Positions 7,422 through 14,153 of a DNA stretch of 64,000 nt are shown in pieces (the first letter of the stretch is position 1; every line of letters starts with the position of its first letter). This stretch comes from Microbulbifer guangxiensis. GTDB taxonomy: Bacteria; Pseudomonadota; Gammaproteobacteria; Pseudomonadales; Cellvibrionaceae. The notes under the pieces were generated by a model. The model ran no database searches. It was not told the DNA's origin and was given only the letters and a program-made list of their open reading frames with translations. Location: assembly GCF_021729075.1 (NCBI RefSeq), contig NZ_JAJSAQ010000003.1:1-64000 (forward strand). Reading direction: 5' to 3'. Both the position numbers and the translations under genes were made by a program.

Positions 7422-7745
7422 CCTGCCTCCATTGCTGCAGGGCCGAAATATAATGCCTGGTCTCCTATTGGCGGGAGATCCCTCTTGAGTCATTGACTTT
7501 CCAGCATCCCGAAATATGCTCAATTGCCAACGATCGAACCAGCCGACTTAAGCCACCGCTACTTATTTCAGGTAGATTTCCAATCGGTCTCTCGCAAGCC
7601 ACTGAATGTAATGAATTTTTTGGGGCGCGAAGGGCTTGGCTCAGGAAGTAGTGGCCATGCAGATATAAAGCCTATGGCATTTAAATAAACTGTTAGGCTT
7701 TAGCGGTACATGGATGTATTTCAATAATCAAAAAAGGAACCCCAG
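7422..7745. other. Gene-free stretch at the head of the decayed part of the array
   Basis: 324 bp without a convincing reading frame in any direction. It holds a GTTAGGC (7692-7698) that matches the attC core consensus but lacks a clear stem, so it may be the ruin of an ORF-less or degenerate cassette. AAAAAAGGAA just before 7746 serves as the ribosome-binding site of the next gene. Confidence 0.55.
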
Positions 7746-8231
7746 ATGGCAACTTCCGTAGATACCTTAGATGCAGGAGAGAATTTTGAACTGGCCACAG
7801 CTAATCGACGAATTGTTGCGCGCTGGTTAGACCTGGTAATACTTGGAAACATTGGTTCTTTTTTGCTTGGGTTTTTGTGGGTTCTTTTTGGCGGTGAAAT
7901 CTCTGATGAGTTTACAGATAGTTTACTGTTCAGTGCGCTTCTAGGCTTTTTCGCTATGATGCTGCTAGATGCACCATGCACAAAAATCTGGGGGCGTACA
8001 CCAGGAAAAATGTTGCTTGGCCTTCGTGTGATTTCCAGCAACGAGGAAGATATATCTTGGGGTAGGGCATGGAAACGCGCGCTTTTAGTTTGGGTTAGGG
8101 GGTTGTCGTTCGGTATACCTTTACTCTTCCTGCTCACGTCAGCAGTAGCCATGAGGAAAGTAGTGAAAACTGGCCTGTCTAGTTGGGACTCCTCTGCATG
8201 TACAAAGGTGGTTCGGCGGGTTCCAGCCTAA
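7746..8231 (+). CDS. RDD-family membrane protein (cassette)
   Basis: 161 residues. RRIVARWLDLVIL gives the R..D pair that names the family; WGRTPGKMLLGLRVI is the second conserved block and WGRAWKRALL the third. Three hydrophobic spans lie at about residues 29-51, 58-77 and 107-129. The C-terminus after KTGLSSWD is shorter and more ragged than usual. RDD proteins are poorly understood inner-membrane proteins; some affect ion transport. Good AGGAA ribosome-binding site. Followed by a mutated attC. Confidence 0.85.
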   Translation: MATSVDTLDAGENFELATANRRIVARWLDLVILGNIGSFLLGFLWVLFGGEISDEFTDSLLFSALLGFFAMMLLDAPCTKIWGRTPGKMLLGLRVISSNEEDISWGRAWKRALLVWVRGLSFGIPLLFLLTSAVAMRKVVKTGLSSWDSSACTKVVRRVPA

Positions 8232-8369
8232 CAAGCACTAGTAGAAGCGCTCCGGCCCTTCGGCTCTCTGCGGGACGACCAGGGCTTGGCACCTTTTGCG
8301 CGGTCGCTTTGTTACCATTTCTGCGCAAAATGCGCACAAGGCAAGCTGCACCTGCTGGCGGCTTTAGGC
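8228..8369 (+). other. attC site 12, core mutated
   Basis: The first core (CTAACAAGC) and the stem (CCTTTTGCGCGG with CTGCGCAAAATGCGC) are still clear. The closing core reads GGCTTTAGGC where consensus needs GGCGTTAGGC, so the G at the crossover point is lost. Probably unable to recombine. Confidence 0.75.
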
Positions 8370-8381
8370 GATGAGAACACA

Positions 8382-9233
8382 ATGAAGCCATTTCGATGGA
8401 ATATCACAAAGAGAGAGCAGCTGGGTCGCTTGCTCGATATTGATTCAGAGACTGCATATTCTGGCTATCTCGAGCATATTGCTGATTGTGCTTCGCTAAT
8501 TGTGTCAAGGTCCGCAGGCAAAAAAATAATCTTTGTAGGTCGCTCTCCCGAAAATATTTATGACTATCTATCTGGAGTTTTTCAGGAGACGAGCTTTGAG
8601 TAAAATATTGATTTACTCAATATCTCTAATCGTTTCCGAGAAATTGATGATATAGAAAGAGAGATTCCCATAGCCTACCGAGCATTAAAAAGTCATTTTA
8701 GTGAGTTGAGAATTTCGCCAGAGCAAATTATTTCTAACCCAAATGGTGTGTGTTTCTCAGACCTCGTAGATTCTGGCGGTACATTTGAGGGATTGTTTGA
8801 GTTTCTAAAAAAATGGGCACAAGAAGAGAGGCAGGATCTTCCTTCTATCGTTCGCAAGCTTAGCTTTATAGGGATCACCTGGAGAGCAAAGAATAGTCCT
8901 AATACGTGGCGCTGGCAGCAGAAAGCGAATTGGATCGAAAAATACCCGAAGATAACAGTTAAAAATGTATCGGTTCCAGGCAGGCTCTGGGATTATTTGG
9001 GTAATCTCCAGTTTAAAGTGGCAAAAACCAATTATCCGGAACGATGGGGCAGTGAAGAAATAATGTCGCCGCCGAGAGAGGAAAGAAACTTAAAGGCGCT
9101 TAAGCAGGCCCATCAGATTTACTCGGTTGGTTTAAGTCAAAAGAGAGAATTCGCCGAAAAGCTTTCATTGACCCAAGAGTTTAAAGAAGGTTGGCTCAGG
9201 AGCCTGACACAAGAACTAAAGGGAATCGCCTAG
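8382..9233 (+). pseudogene. Phosphoribosyltransferase-like gene split by one in-frame TAA
   Basis: ATG 8382 opens 73 codons, TAA occurs at 8601-8603, and the same frame stays open to TAG 9231-9233, giving 283 codons around a single stop. The two parts read as one protein: the first ends with a FVGRSPENIYDYLSGVF strand-loop-helix. The second contains CFSDLVDSGGTFEGL, which resembles the PRPP-binding loop of PRTase-fold proteins, then NTWRWQQ and KNVSVPGRLWDYLG blocks. By eye this matches a PRTase-like family of unknown function. An internal TTG at 8706 could restart the second part, but it is not in a convincing context. Sequencing error and stop read-through are alternatives. Confidence 0.65.
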
Positions 9234-9345
9234 CAATATGCGGCGGCCGACGTCATACCTTATGCGTTTTTCGTGCAGTCACTACGCCCCTGGTTTCACG
9301 CAAAAAACACACAAGGCAAGCCGCCGCTGCGCACGGCATTAATTG
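9231..9345 (+). other. Fossil attC
   Basis: TAGCAATATGCGGCGG and GCGCACGGCATTAATTG stand where attC cores should be. Partner arms TTATGCGTTTTTCGTGC and GCAAAAAACACACAAGG remain. Both cores are off consensus. Confidence 0.55.
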
Positions 9346-9356
9346 TCCAGAGAAGC

Positions 9357-9605
9357 ATGCTTACGAGATATTGGTTTGAAACGAAGTATGGGTATGGGTT
9401 GGGAGTGACGGCATACTCCCTGGGCGACGCTGAAAGAATTTCCAGAGCATCAGGACTTGCTATGAGCTACGAGCCGGATTTCACAAGATTCATAGAGAAT
9501 GTTGATATCCGAACTCTCGATCAAGGGCATGTAATACCGAATATGGGTGTTTGCGTCGTTCGAGGGATATGGTGGCCTGATATCGGGTGTTTAGTGAAGT
9601 CTTAG
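9357..9605 (+). CDS. Conserved hypothetical protein (LDQGHV.PNMG family)
   Basis: 82 residues from ATG 9357. MLTRYWFETK, GLGVTAYSLGDAERI, VDIRTLDQGHVIPNMG and RGIWWPDIG form the conserved pattern of a small, widely distributed family of unknown function; I recognise the pattern but know no activity for it. It looks full length and undamaged, unlike the cassette before it. Weak ribosome-binding site. Its downstream attC is decayed. Confidence 0.7.
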   Translation: MLTRYWFETKYGYGLGVTAYSLGDAERISRASGLAMSYEPDFTRFIENVDIRTLDQGHVIPNMGVCVVRGIWWPDIGCLVKS

Positions 9606-9635
9606 TGGGGCACTTTTGCAGAATTGGGTGTGACA

Positions 9636-9701
9636 GTTAACGAGTCAAAGCATGTCGGCGTGCCTTCGACGGCCTCTTTTCGAGGCGCTGGGCGGTAATA
9701 A
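9636..9701 (+). other. Fossil attC (short)
   Basis: GTTAACGAGTC at the left and CGCTGGGCGGTAATA at the right replace TAACAAG and GGGCGTTA. ACGGCCTCTTTTCGAGGCG forms the stem. One to two changes per core. Confidence 0.5.
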
Positions 9702-9781
9702 TGCGAAATGTTAAGTTTCCACCAAAAGCGCTGAATCAGTGGGTCGACCTGGACTCCAGATAGAAGTAAAAATGGCTCCGA

Positions 9782-10225
9782 TTGGCCTGCAGAAGGTGGT
9801 TTCATGATACATGCCATAGTTGCATACCAAAACAGGGCCGCATTGTAGAGATCCCTGGTGAGTTGATTCGTAGTGCATTGGATTTCTATTGCTCAATTGG
9901 AGAGGCAGTCAATGGCCCTGGCGGATACTTCGGGTCGGAATTCCACAGTTTTGATGACTGCCTTTTTGGCGGATTTGGATTGGAGGCTCCGTACGAAATT
10001 GTATGGAGAAACTCCGAAATTTCTAAGCGGCATCTAGGGAGCGATGTACTATTCTGCTGGGCCAACGAAAAAATGGAGCCAGACAATGAAGAGTGGGCCA
10101 GGGAAGTAAGGGAATGCTGGGCAGCTAATAACGAAACATTTTTTAATCTATTGCTAGACGCAATGACAAGCGTATCCCAGAGGTTTTTGGCACGTGGACA
10201 TGAGATTAAAGTAACGCTGGCCTAG
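9782..10225 (+). CDS. Barstar-family protein (cassette); start uncertain
   Basis: Residues from about 20 on match the barstar (RNase inhibitor) family: GRIVEIPGELIRSALDFY, then SIGEAVNGPGGYFGSEFHSF, DDCLFGGFG, EIVWRNSEISKRHLG, and a C-terminal FFNLLLDAMTSV helix. Barstar proteins bind and block barnase-type ribonucleases in the cytoplasm. The first 20 residues (TTG start, Cys- and Trp-rich) do not look like barstar. Stops at 9761 and 9767 lie upstream in the same frame, so the true N-terminus may be lost or start later. No ribonuclease toxin gene lies nearby. Confidence 0.75.
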   Translation: MACRRWFHDTCHSCIPKQGRIVEIPGELIRSALDFYCSIGEAVNGPGGYFGSEFHSFDDCLFGGFGLEAPYEIVWRNSEISKRHLGSDVLFCWANEKMEPDNEEWAREVRECWAANNETFFNLLLDAMTSVSQRFLARGHEIKVTLA

Positions 10226-10264
10226 AGTGCGGTGGCCTAGAGTGCCGACGGACTAGAGTGGCGG

Positions 10265-10353
10265 CTTGAAATCGGCTGTAATCGCCCCTCGGGGCTGGGG
10301 CAGCCTTCCGGCCGCATTGCGGCTCCCAGTCCACCCCAAAGAGTGGCGTCAGC
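10265..10353 (+). other. Fossil attC (90-bp type)
   Basis: TTGAAATCGGCTGTAATCGCC at the left and CCCCAAAGAGTGGCGTCAGC at the right align with the subtype seen at 2453, 4018 and 7331. Both cores are mutated. Confidence 0.65.
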
Positions 10354-10372
10354 TGTTTTGGAGAGTGCGAAG

Positions 10373-10843
10373 ATGAGGATCGGTAATGCAATGGAGTATA
10401 TTGAGATCGAACCGGAAAGGTCATCATATGCTTCCGAGGTTAAATTGGACGTAACGCTAAATATCAAGGATTTTCGCGGATCCTACGGTGGTGTGTACGT
10501 GTCGCAGCAGGAGCTGAATCGTTTTATTGACTCGTTATATGCTTTAGAGGATAGGCGGCAGGGTGCTGCAAGATTTTGCAGCAGAGGTCCAGATGAGCTG
10601 TTATTTGAATACCGACAGCCAGATTACGCCGCACATGCTGAGGGCGATCCACAGCTGTTATTTGAGATAAGGTCTACTGATACTATTGGGCATATGGCAA
10701 TAGAAGCACAGTTGCATCGTTATTACTTTGGCGAGAGCTCTAGTAATCCAGTGTATTTGAAAGGTTGCTTTGATGTCGGACCAGAAGTGATTTCCGAACT
10801 GATTCTGTTGTTCCATGAAGCTGAGAAACTAATCAACAGCTGA
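10373..10843 (+). CDS. WapI/DUF6228-like protein, possible immunity protein
   Basis: 156 residues from ATG 10373, with GGAGAG upstream; an earlier TTG/ATG would lie in the fossil attC. SYGGVYVSQQELNRFIDSL, then GPDELLFEY, then RSTDTIGHMAIEAQL follow the beta-sheet plus single-helix layout of WapI-immunity/DUF6228 proteins, which commonly sit beside contact-dependent toxins. The assignment is by eye. No toxin neighbour is visible. It directly follows the barstar cassette. Confidence 0.55.
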   Translation: MRIGNAMEYIEIEPERSSYASEVKLDVTLNIKDFRGSYGGVYVSQQELNRFIDSLYALEDRRQGAARFCSRGPDELLFEYRQPDYAAHAEGDPQLLFEIRSTDTIGHMAIEAQLHRYYFGESSSNPVYLKGCFDVGPEVISELILLFHEAEKLINS

Positions 10844-10903
10844 CAAGACAAAGTAAGCCAAGGCGCAATAGCATGCGTGTGTTTGGAAGGTTAGGAGCCC
10901 ATT

Positions 10904-11368
10904 ATGGATGATGACGTGGTTGTGCCAATGTGGAAGTATCGGCCTCATGCGTTTGTCGGTGGTCCAGTTGACAGATTTACTATTTCCCTAATTTTCGGCA
11001 GTGAGGAGCTAGACCCAGCAGTCTTAACTGAAAAATTCGGAATTTCCCCGACAGAGTCACTATGCGTGGGTGAGAAAAGGAGGCGGAAAAGCTCACCAAG
11101 TAAGATAGGAGTCTGGGAGTACGAGATTAACGGAGTCCAACCCATAAAGATCAATGACACTCTGCTCGAGTTGATTAAGTTATTTGATCCAGTAAAGGAA
11201 AAGATCAGAGAGGTTGCAGGGGAGTACAACGGGAGCATCTCCATTGGGATTTTCCTGGAAGCCTGGAATCGTAGCTGTGGACTTGATAGTGAAGTCTTGG
11301 GGTGGCTGTCAGAAGCTGGTCTGCCCCTGGATCTTGATATATATGGCCACCTAGATCTGGATGACTAG
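10904..11368 (+). CDS. DUF4279 protein
   Basis: 154 residues. DRFTISLIFGSEELDPAVLT..FGISPTESLCVGE is the DUF4279 opening. SKIGVWEYE, the central helix LLELIKLFDPVKEKI, and the closing LSEAGLPLDLDIYGH fit the rest of the family. Function unknown; the alpha/beta fold resembles small immunity-type proteins. AGGAG lies seven bases before the ATG. Sixty bases separate it from the previous gene with no recognisable attC left, so the two may have become co-transcribed. Confidence 0.8.
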   Translation: MDDDVVVPMWKYRPHAFVGGPVDRFTISLIFGSEELDPAVLTEKFGISPTESLCVGEKRRRKSSPSKIGVWEYEINGVQPIKINDTLLELIKLFDPVKEKIREVAGEYNGSISIGIFLEAWNRSCGLDSEVLGWLSEAGLPLDLDIYGHLDLDD

Positions 11369-11386
11369 GGTTATGAGGGATACCCC

Positions 11387-11477
11387 TTACGAGCGGCTGT
11401 CGCCGTCGGGAACGACTCGGCTGAGTTCGCCTAAGCTACGCTTCAGCCACCCGTAAATCGCCCACCGGACGTAATCA
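11387..11477 (+). other. Fossil attC
   Basis: CTTACGAGCGGCTGTCGCCG at the left and CCACCGGACGTAATCAC at the right resemble ATAACAAGCGGCTG and CCGGGCGTTATCAC. Both cores are mutated. Confidence 0.5.
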
Positions 11478-11544
11478 CTGGGAGAGGTAAAGCATGAGCC
11501 TAAAAAAGCAGGCACTATATGTGCCGTCATGGCACCAGGATTTC

Positions 11545-11934
11545 ATGAAAAAGCAGCCGTTCATTGCATTTCTTTCAGTTTTATTTTTATCTGCCTGCGA
11601 AGATAAGCGTAAGAGCGAATTCATCATTGCTGATGTACCCATGATCGTTGGCATGTTTGGAGATTACTATGGCAATCACGTACTGGTTGTTGGTCATATG
11701 CACAAGCCGTCACGAGGTGACGTGCTTGAATTGATCCCGTCTAGAGAACATGAAAACCTAAAGCCACCAGCTAATGTGTTGAGGTTGTTACTTTTTCCCG
11801 ATGAAAAAATCAGGAGTAGCAGTGTGGGCTCTGAAATGCAGGGTTGTATTGGAAAAATGACTTATTTCTCAGGAAGGGTGGATGTTTTTTCGGGTCTCCC
11901 GACAATAAAACAAATCCGAGAGGTTTCATATTAA
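11545..11934 (+). CDS. Small lipoprotein, unknown family
   Basis: 129 residues from ATG 11545, chosen because MKKQPFIAFLSVLFLSAC is a lipoprotein signal with lipobox LSAC; the acidic residue after Cys (CED) would favour inner-membrane retention. ATG 11494 has a stronger ribosome-binding site (GGGAGAGG) but adds 17 residues before the signal. The mature part has few cysteines and no recognised domain. Confidence 0.65.
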   Translation: MKKQPFIAFLSVLFLSACEDKRKSEFIIADVPMIVGMFGDYYGNHVLVVGHMHKPSRGDVLELIPSREHENLKPPANVLRLLLFPDEKIRSSSVGSEMQGCIGKMTYFSGRVDVFSGLPTIKQIREVSY

Positions 11935-12003
11935 AAGTTCAAAAAGAGTTAAGGCAAGTTTTCCCTGCCGGCGGCATTATTGCTAAATAAGGAAAGTTAA
12001 AGC

Positions 12004-12540
12004 ATGCACATAATAATAGTAATACTTACAGCCTTAGCTGGTCTCATTTGGGCGCTGGTACGGTTGCAGGACTCTGGCGTCAATCTTAATTCCTTCAACC
12101 CCTTTTTCTGGCTCCGTAGGCATAAGTGGGAAAAGAAGCTTGGCACCAAGCCAATGCACCAGCTTGAAAGACCATTGGAAGCGGCTGGACTTTTGCTTGT
12201 TTCGGTGGCAAAAGCAGAGGGGGAAATAACCCGTGAACTGAAGGGCTATGTGGTTAAGCTGTTTAAATCTGAGTTTAAGCTGGATGAGCCTCGTGCTGCA
12301 GAATTGTTTAATAGTTCAAGCTATATGTTGAGTGAGGCTGGGATCATGGAGGCTGAAGTAAAGAATATATTGGCGCCTTCAAAACGCTTATTTACAGAGA
12401 GCCAGGTTCAGTCCTTATTGCATATGCTCAATGAAGTTGCCTGTGCTGAGGGTGATGTATCCGAGGCTCAAAGGGCAATTATAGCCGCTGTAGAAGCAGA
12501 GCTGATTGCGAAGCAGATTCCTTCAGGGCAGTGGGGCTAG
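12004..12540 (+). CDS. TerB-like (tellurite-resistance family) protein
   Basis: 178 residues. One N-terminal membrane anchor (residues 2-20), a basic linker, then two helical repeats typical of the TerB fold: AEGEITRELKGYVVKLF and, later, CAEGDVSEAQRAIIAAVEAE, each with an acidic EG(D/E) turn that may bind metal. TerB-fold proteins are linked to tellurite and stress resistance, but this anchored form is of unknown role. AGGAAAG precedes ATG 12004. No clean attC on either side. Confidence 0.75.
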   Translation: MHIIIVILTALAGLIWALVRLQDSGVNLNSFNPFFWLRRHKWEKKLGTKPMHQLERPLEAAGLLLVSVAKAEGEITRELKGYVVKLFKSEFKLDEPRAAELFNSSSYMLSEAGIMEAEVKNILAPSKRLFTESQVQSLLHMLNEVACAEGDVSEAQRAIIAAVEAELIAKQIPSGQWG

Positions 12541-12559
12541 ATGTAATAGTGAATGAATG

Positions 12560-12661
12560 GTAACCCCTCAAGCTTTGCTTCACTTTCGTGCTTGTATGCT
12601 GAGCTCGAAAATTACTGTCAAGCGGGGTGATTGCATCGCGCGCCATATTCAGGCGTCAATA
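12560..12661 (+). other. Possible fossil attC
   Basis: GGTAACCCCTC at the left and TTCAGGCGTCAATA at the right stand in attC-like positions between two genes. The stem is no longer clear. Low confidence. Confidence 0.3.
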
Positions 12662-12675
12662 TAAGGAGGCTGGTT

Positions 12676-13059
12676 ATGCTTTGGAGGTCATATTTTTCGG
12701 TTTCTGGAAGGATGCCAAGAAGGTGGTTTCTGCTTTTCGGTGTTTTGACCTGGTTTTTAGTGATTCTTTTAGGCGTGAATTATGCGCTGTCGAAATCTGA
12801 ATCTGTTGTCAACGGCGAAGTGTCGCAAGAAGAAATTTACTGGATTATCTATCTCACTGGTGTTTTAGCATATTTGGCGCTTCTTGCGCCGGCCATAAAG
12901 CGATTTCATGACATCGGTTGGTCTGGTTGGTTTTTCTTACTTTTATTTGTTCTAATAATTAAAATCCCAGTAGCACTCCTGTTGGTGTTCATGCCAGGTT
13001 CTAAGGGGGATAACGACTATGGAGTTAATCCTCGATATCGGGTGCAAGCTGCTGCGTAA
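12676..13059 (+). CDS. DUF805-family membrane protein
   Basis: 127 residues from ATG 12676, with AGGAGG eight bases upstream. FSVSGRMPRRWFLLFG is the DUF805 opening and APAIKRFHDIGWSGWFFLL its signature. Three to four membrane spans; the C-terminus PGSKGDNDYGVNPR is the usual cytosolic tail. It is more typical of the family than its array relative at 799, which lacks that tail. Confidence 0.88.
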   Translation: MLWRSYFSVSGRMPRRWFLLFGVLTWFLVILLGVNYALSKSESVVNGEVSQEEIYWIIYLTGVLAYLALLAPAIKRFHDIGWSGWFFLLLFVLIIKIPVALLLVFMPGSKGDNDYGVNPRYRVQAAA

Positions 13060-13284
13060 TTACCCTGTAGCGCAATCATTGTGCTTCAATCAGAGCATCA
13101 GGAGACGCTTGGTGAGAGTGCATTTAAACAAGTCAGGGGAGGCCGGTATGTTAGTGTGCAGACTCCAGCTGTCGCGTTGCGCAAGGCGCCATTGTCTCAA
13201 TGATGTTTTAGGGGGGCGTGTGGGCGATGCACTGGACGTGCCCGAAAACAGTCAATACAACTCTGCCTACATAAGGAAATAGAC
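13060..13284. other. Gene-poor spacer
   Basis: 225 bp between two membrane-protein genes. A frame at 13019-13282 overlaps the DUF805 gene and has an Arg/Cys-rich composition unlike a real protein. No attC stem remains. ATAAGGAAATAG precedes the next start. Confidence 0.5.
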
Positions 13285-13767
13285 ATGGATGAGGTGGTCT
13301 CAAAGGAAACGGTTCGAAGCGAGTCGGGTGGGTTTCACAGGGAGACGCTAATAGGGATATTTTTTCTTCTGGTATTTCTGTCTCATTTGGCGCTCATTAC
13401 CGGTTTCGTGGGAGAGGTCGACGCTATCCCAGTCAAACAGCTGGTTCTCATGGGGGTATCATTTTGGGCAGCGATTGGATACCTGTTTGGTCTCGGTTTT
13501 TCGCGGGCAGCGGCAATACTATATTTGACGTGGCGTTGTATTACATTTTTGATCGGCTTAGCTATGGTTGGGCCGGTCTCTGGTGTATTAATTGCGTTAG
13601 TTGTTTACATCTCCATGCTTTTTGTCGTTTGGCGGAGTCCAGCCAAGATGGGGGATGCCGCGCGGGGTGTATCAGAGGCGCGATTAAAAGGTGTTTCGCT
13701 ATTGGTCGTCATCTTTAGTTGTGTTTGGGTTGTTCAGACGACATTGGCTGTATTGATGGCCAAATGA
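13285..13767 (+). CDS. Inner-membrane protein, unknown
   Basis: 160 residues. A polar N-terminus of about 20 residues is followed by four to five hydrophobic spans (about 22-44, 52-72, 76-92, 93-115 and 134-156). No family recognised. It is the last gene before the GC-rich chromosomal block and may be either the most distal array gene or a native gene; the absence of attC on both sides leaves this open. Confidence 0.65.
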   Translation: MDEVVSKETVRSESGGFHRETLIGIFFLLVFLSHLALITGFVGEVDAIPVKQLVLMGVSFWAAIGYLFGLGFSRAAAILYLTWRCITFLIGLAMVGPVSGVLIALVVYISMLFVVWRSPAKMGDAARGVSEARLKGVSLLVVIFSCVWVVQTTLAVLMAK

Positions 13768-14099
13768 TGACTGACTACAGATGGTAGGGCGAGGTCTTTT
13801 CTTCTGGCCTTACCGGCTTTCAATTAATTGCTTGCTTTGTGCTCTTCTGGCGCGGCTCCTTGTGCTGCAAGTTTGACCTTTATCTCTCTGCAGCAGTGGT
13901 AGAAGATGTTCTTCCGTGCACCTCGCCAGCCGCACGTCTTGTGGTCCGCCGGGCCTGGACCTATTTTCCCAAGAGTCCGATTGACGCATAGCCACTTTCA
14001 GGCAGATCCTCAACCGCTACCCCTCTCCAATCGTCCCGCGGGCCAGCCATCTCATGGCGATTAAGCCAGTTGACTGATATCTGTGCCCATTTGCTCAAC
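13768..14099. other. Array-chromosome junction, no gene seen
   Basis: 332 bp between the last array-side gene and the promoter of the MarR gene. Neither strand holds a convincing gene; a 67-codon minus frame (13810-14013) lacks a credible start. Composition changes here from AT-rich to GC-rich. Confidence 0.5.
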
Positions 14100-14127
14100 T
14101 TGCACCCTTTATAAGCATGCTTATAAT
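14100..14127 (+). promoter_or_regulatory. Promoter of the MarR-EmrAB operon
   Basis: TTGCAC at 14100-14105, a 16-bp spacer, and a perfect TATAAT at 14122-14127. The TATAAT is partly inside the palindrome annotated separately. Transcription would start near 14134. Confidence 0.75.
14110..14125. promoter_or_regulatory. Palindromic MarR operator
   Basis: TATAAGCATGCTTATA, a perfect 16-bp palindrome covering most of the spacer and part of the -10 box. A MarR dimer bound here would exclude RNA polymerase, so autorepression of the operon is the natural reading. Confidence 0.8.
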
Positions 14128-14153
14128 ACGCGCCCTCATAAAAAGGGGGGCCT

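Larger units (their letters stand above)
1..13800 (+). mobile_element. Chromosomal integron cassette array (integrase not in window)
   Basis: About twenty short genes, all on the + strand and AT-richer than the chromosome to the right, are separated by attC-type palindromes. Each intact site opens with a (T/A)AACAA core just after or overlapping the stop codon and closes with GGGCGTTA just before the next gene. This order puts attI and intI to the left of the window. Sites are intact to about 7.4 kb and increasingly decayed to about 13 kb. The right border is inferred from the loss of attC-like sequence and the change to GC-rich genes after 14.1 kb. Confidence 0.9.

Noticed and set aside
13019-13282. 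87-codon plus-strand frame
   Set aside because: Overlaps the certain DUF805 gene, is Arg/Cys-rich and has no ribosome-binding site.
1-14000. REP/ERIC repeats or CRISPR array
   Set aside because: The repeated palindromes fall once per gene, share integron cores at both ends and vary in length. No equal-sized spacers exist.
13810-14013. 67-codon minus frame at the array end as a last cassette
   Set aside because: No ribosome-binding site, no attC, Arg/Ser-rich.
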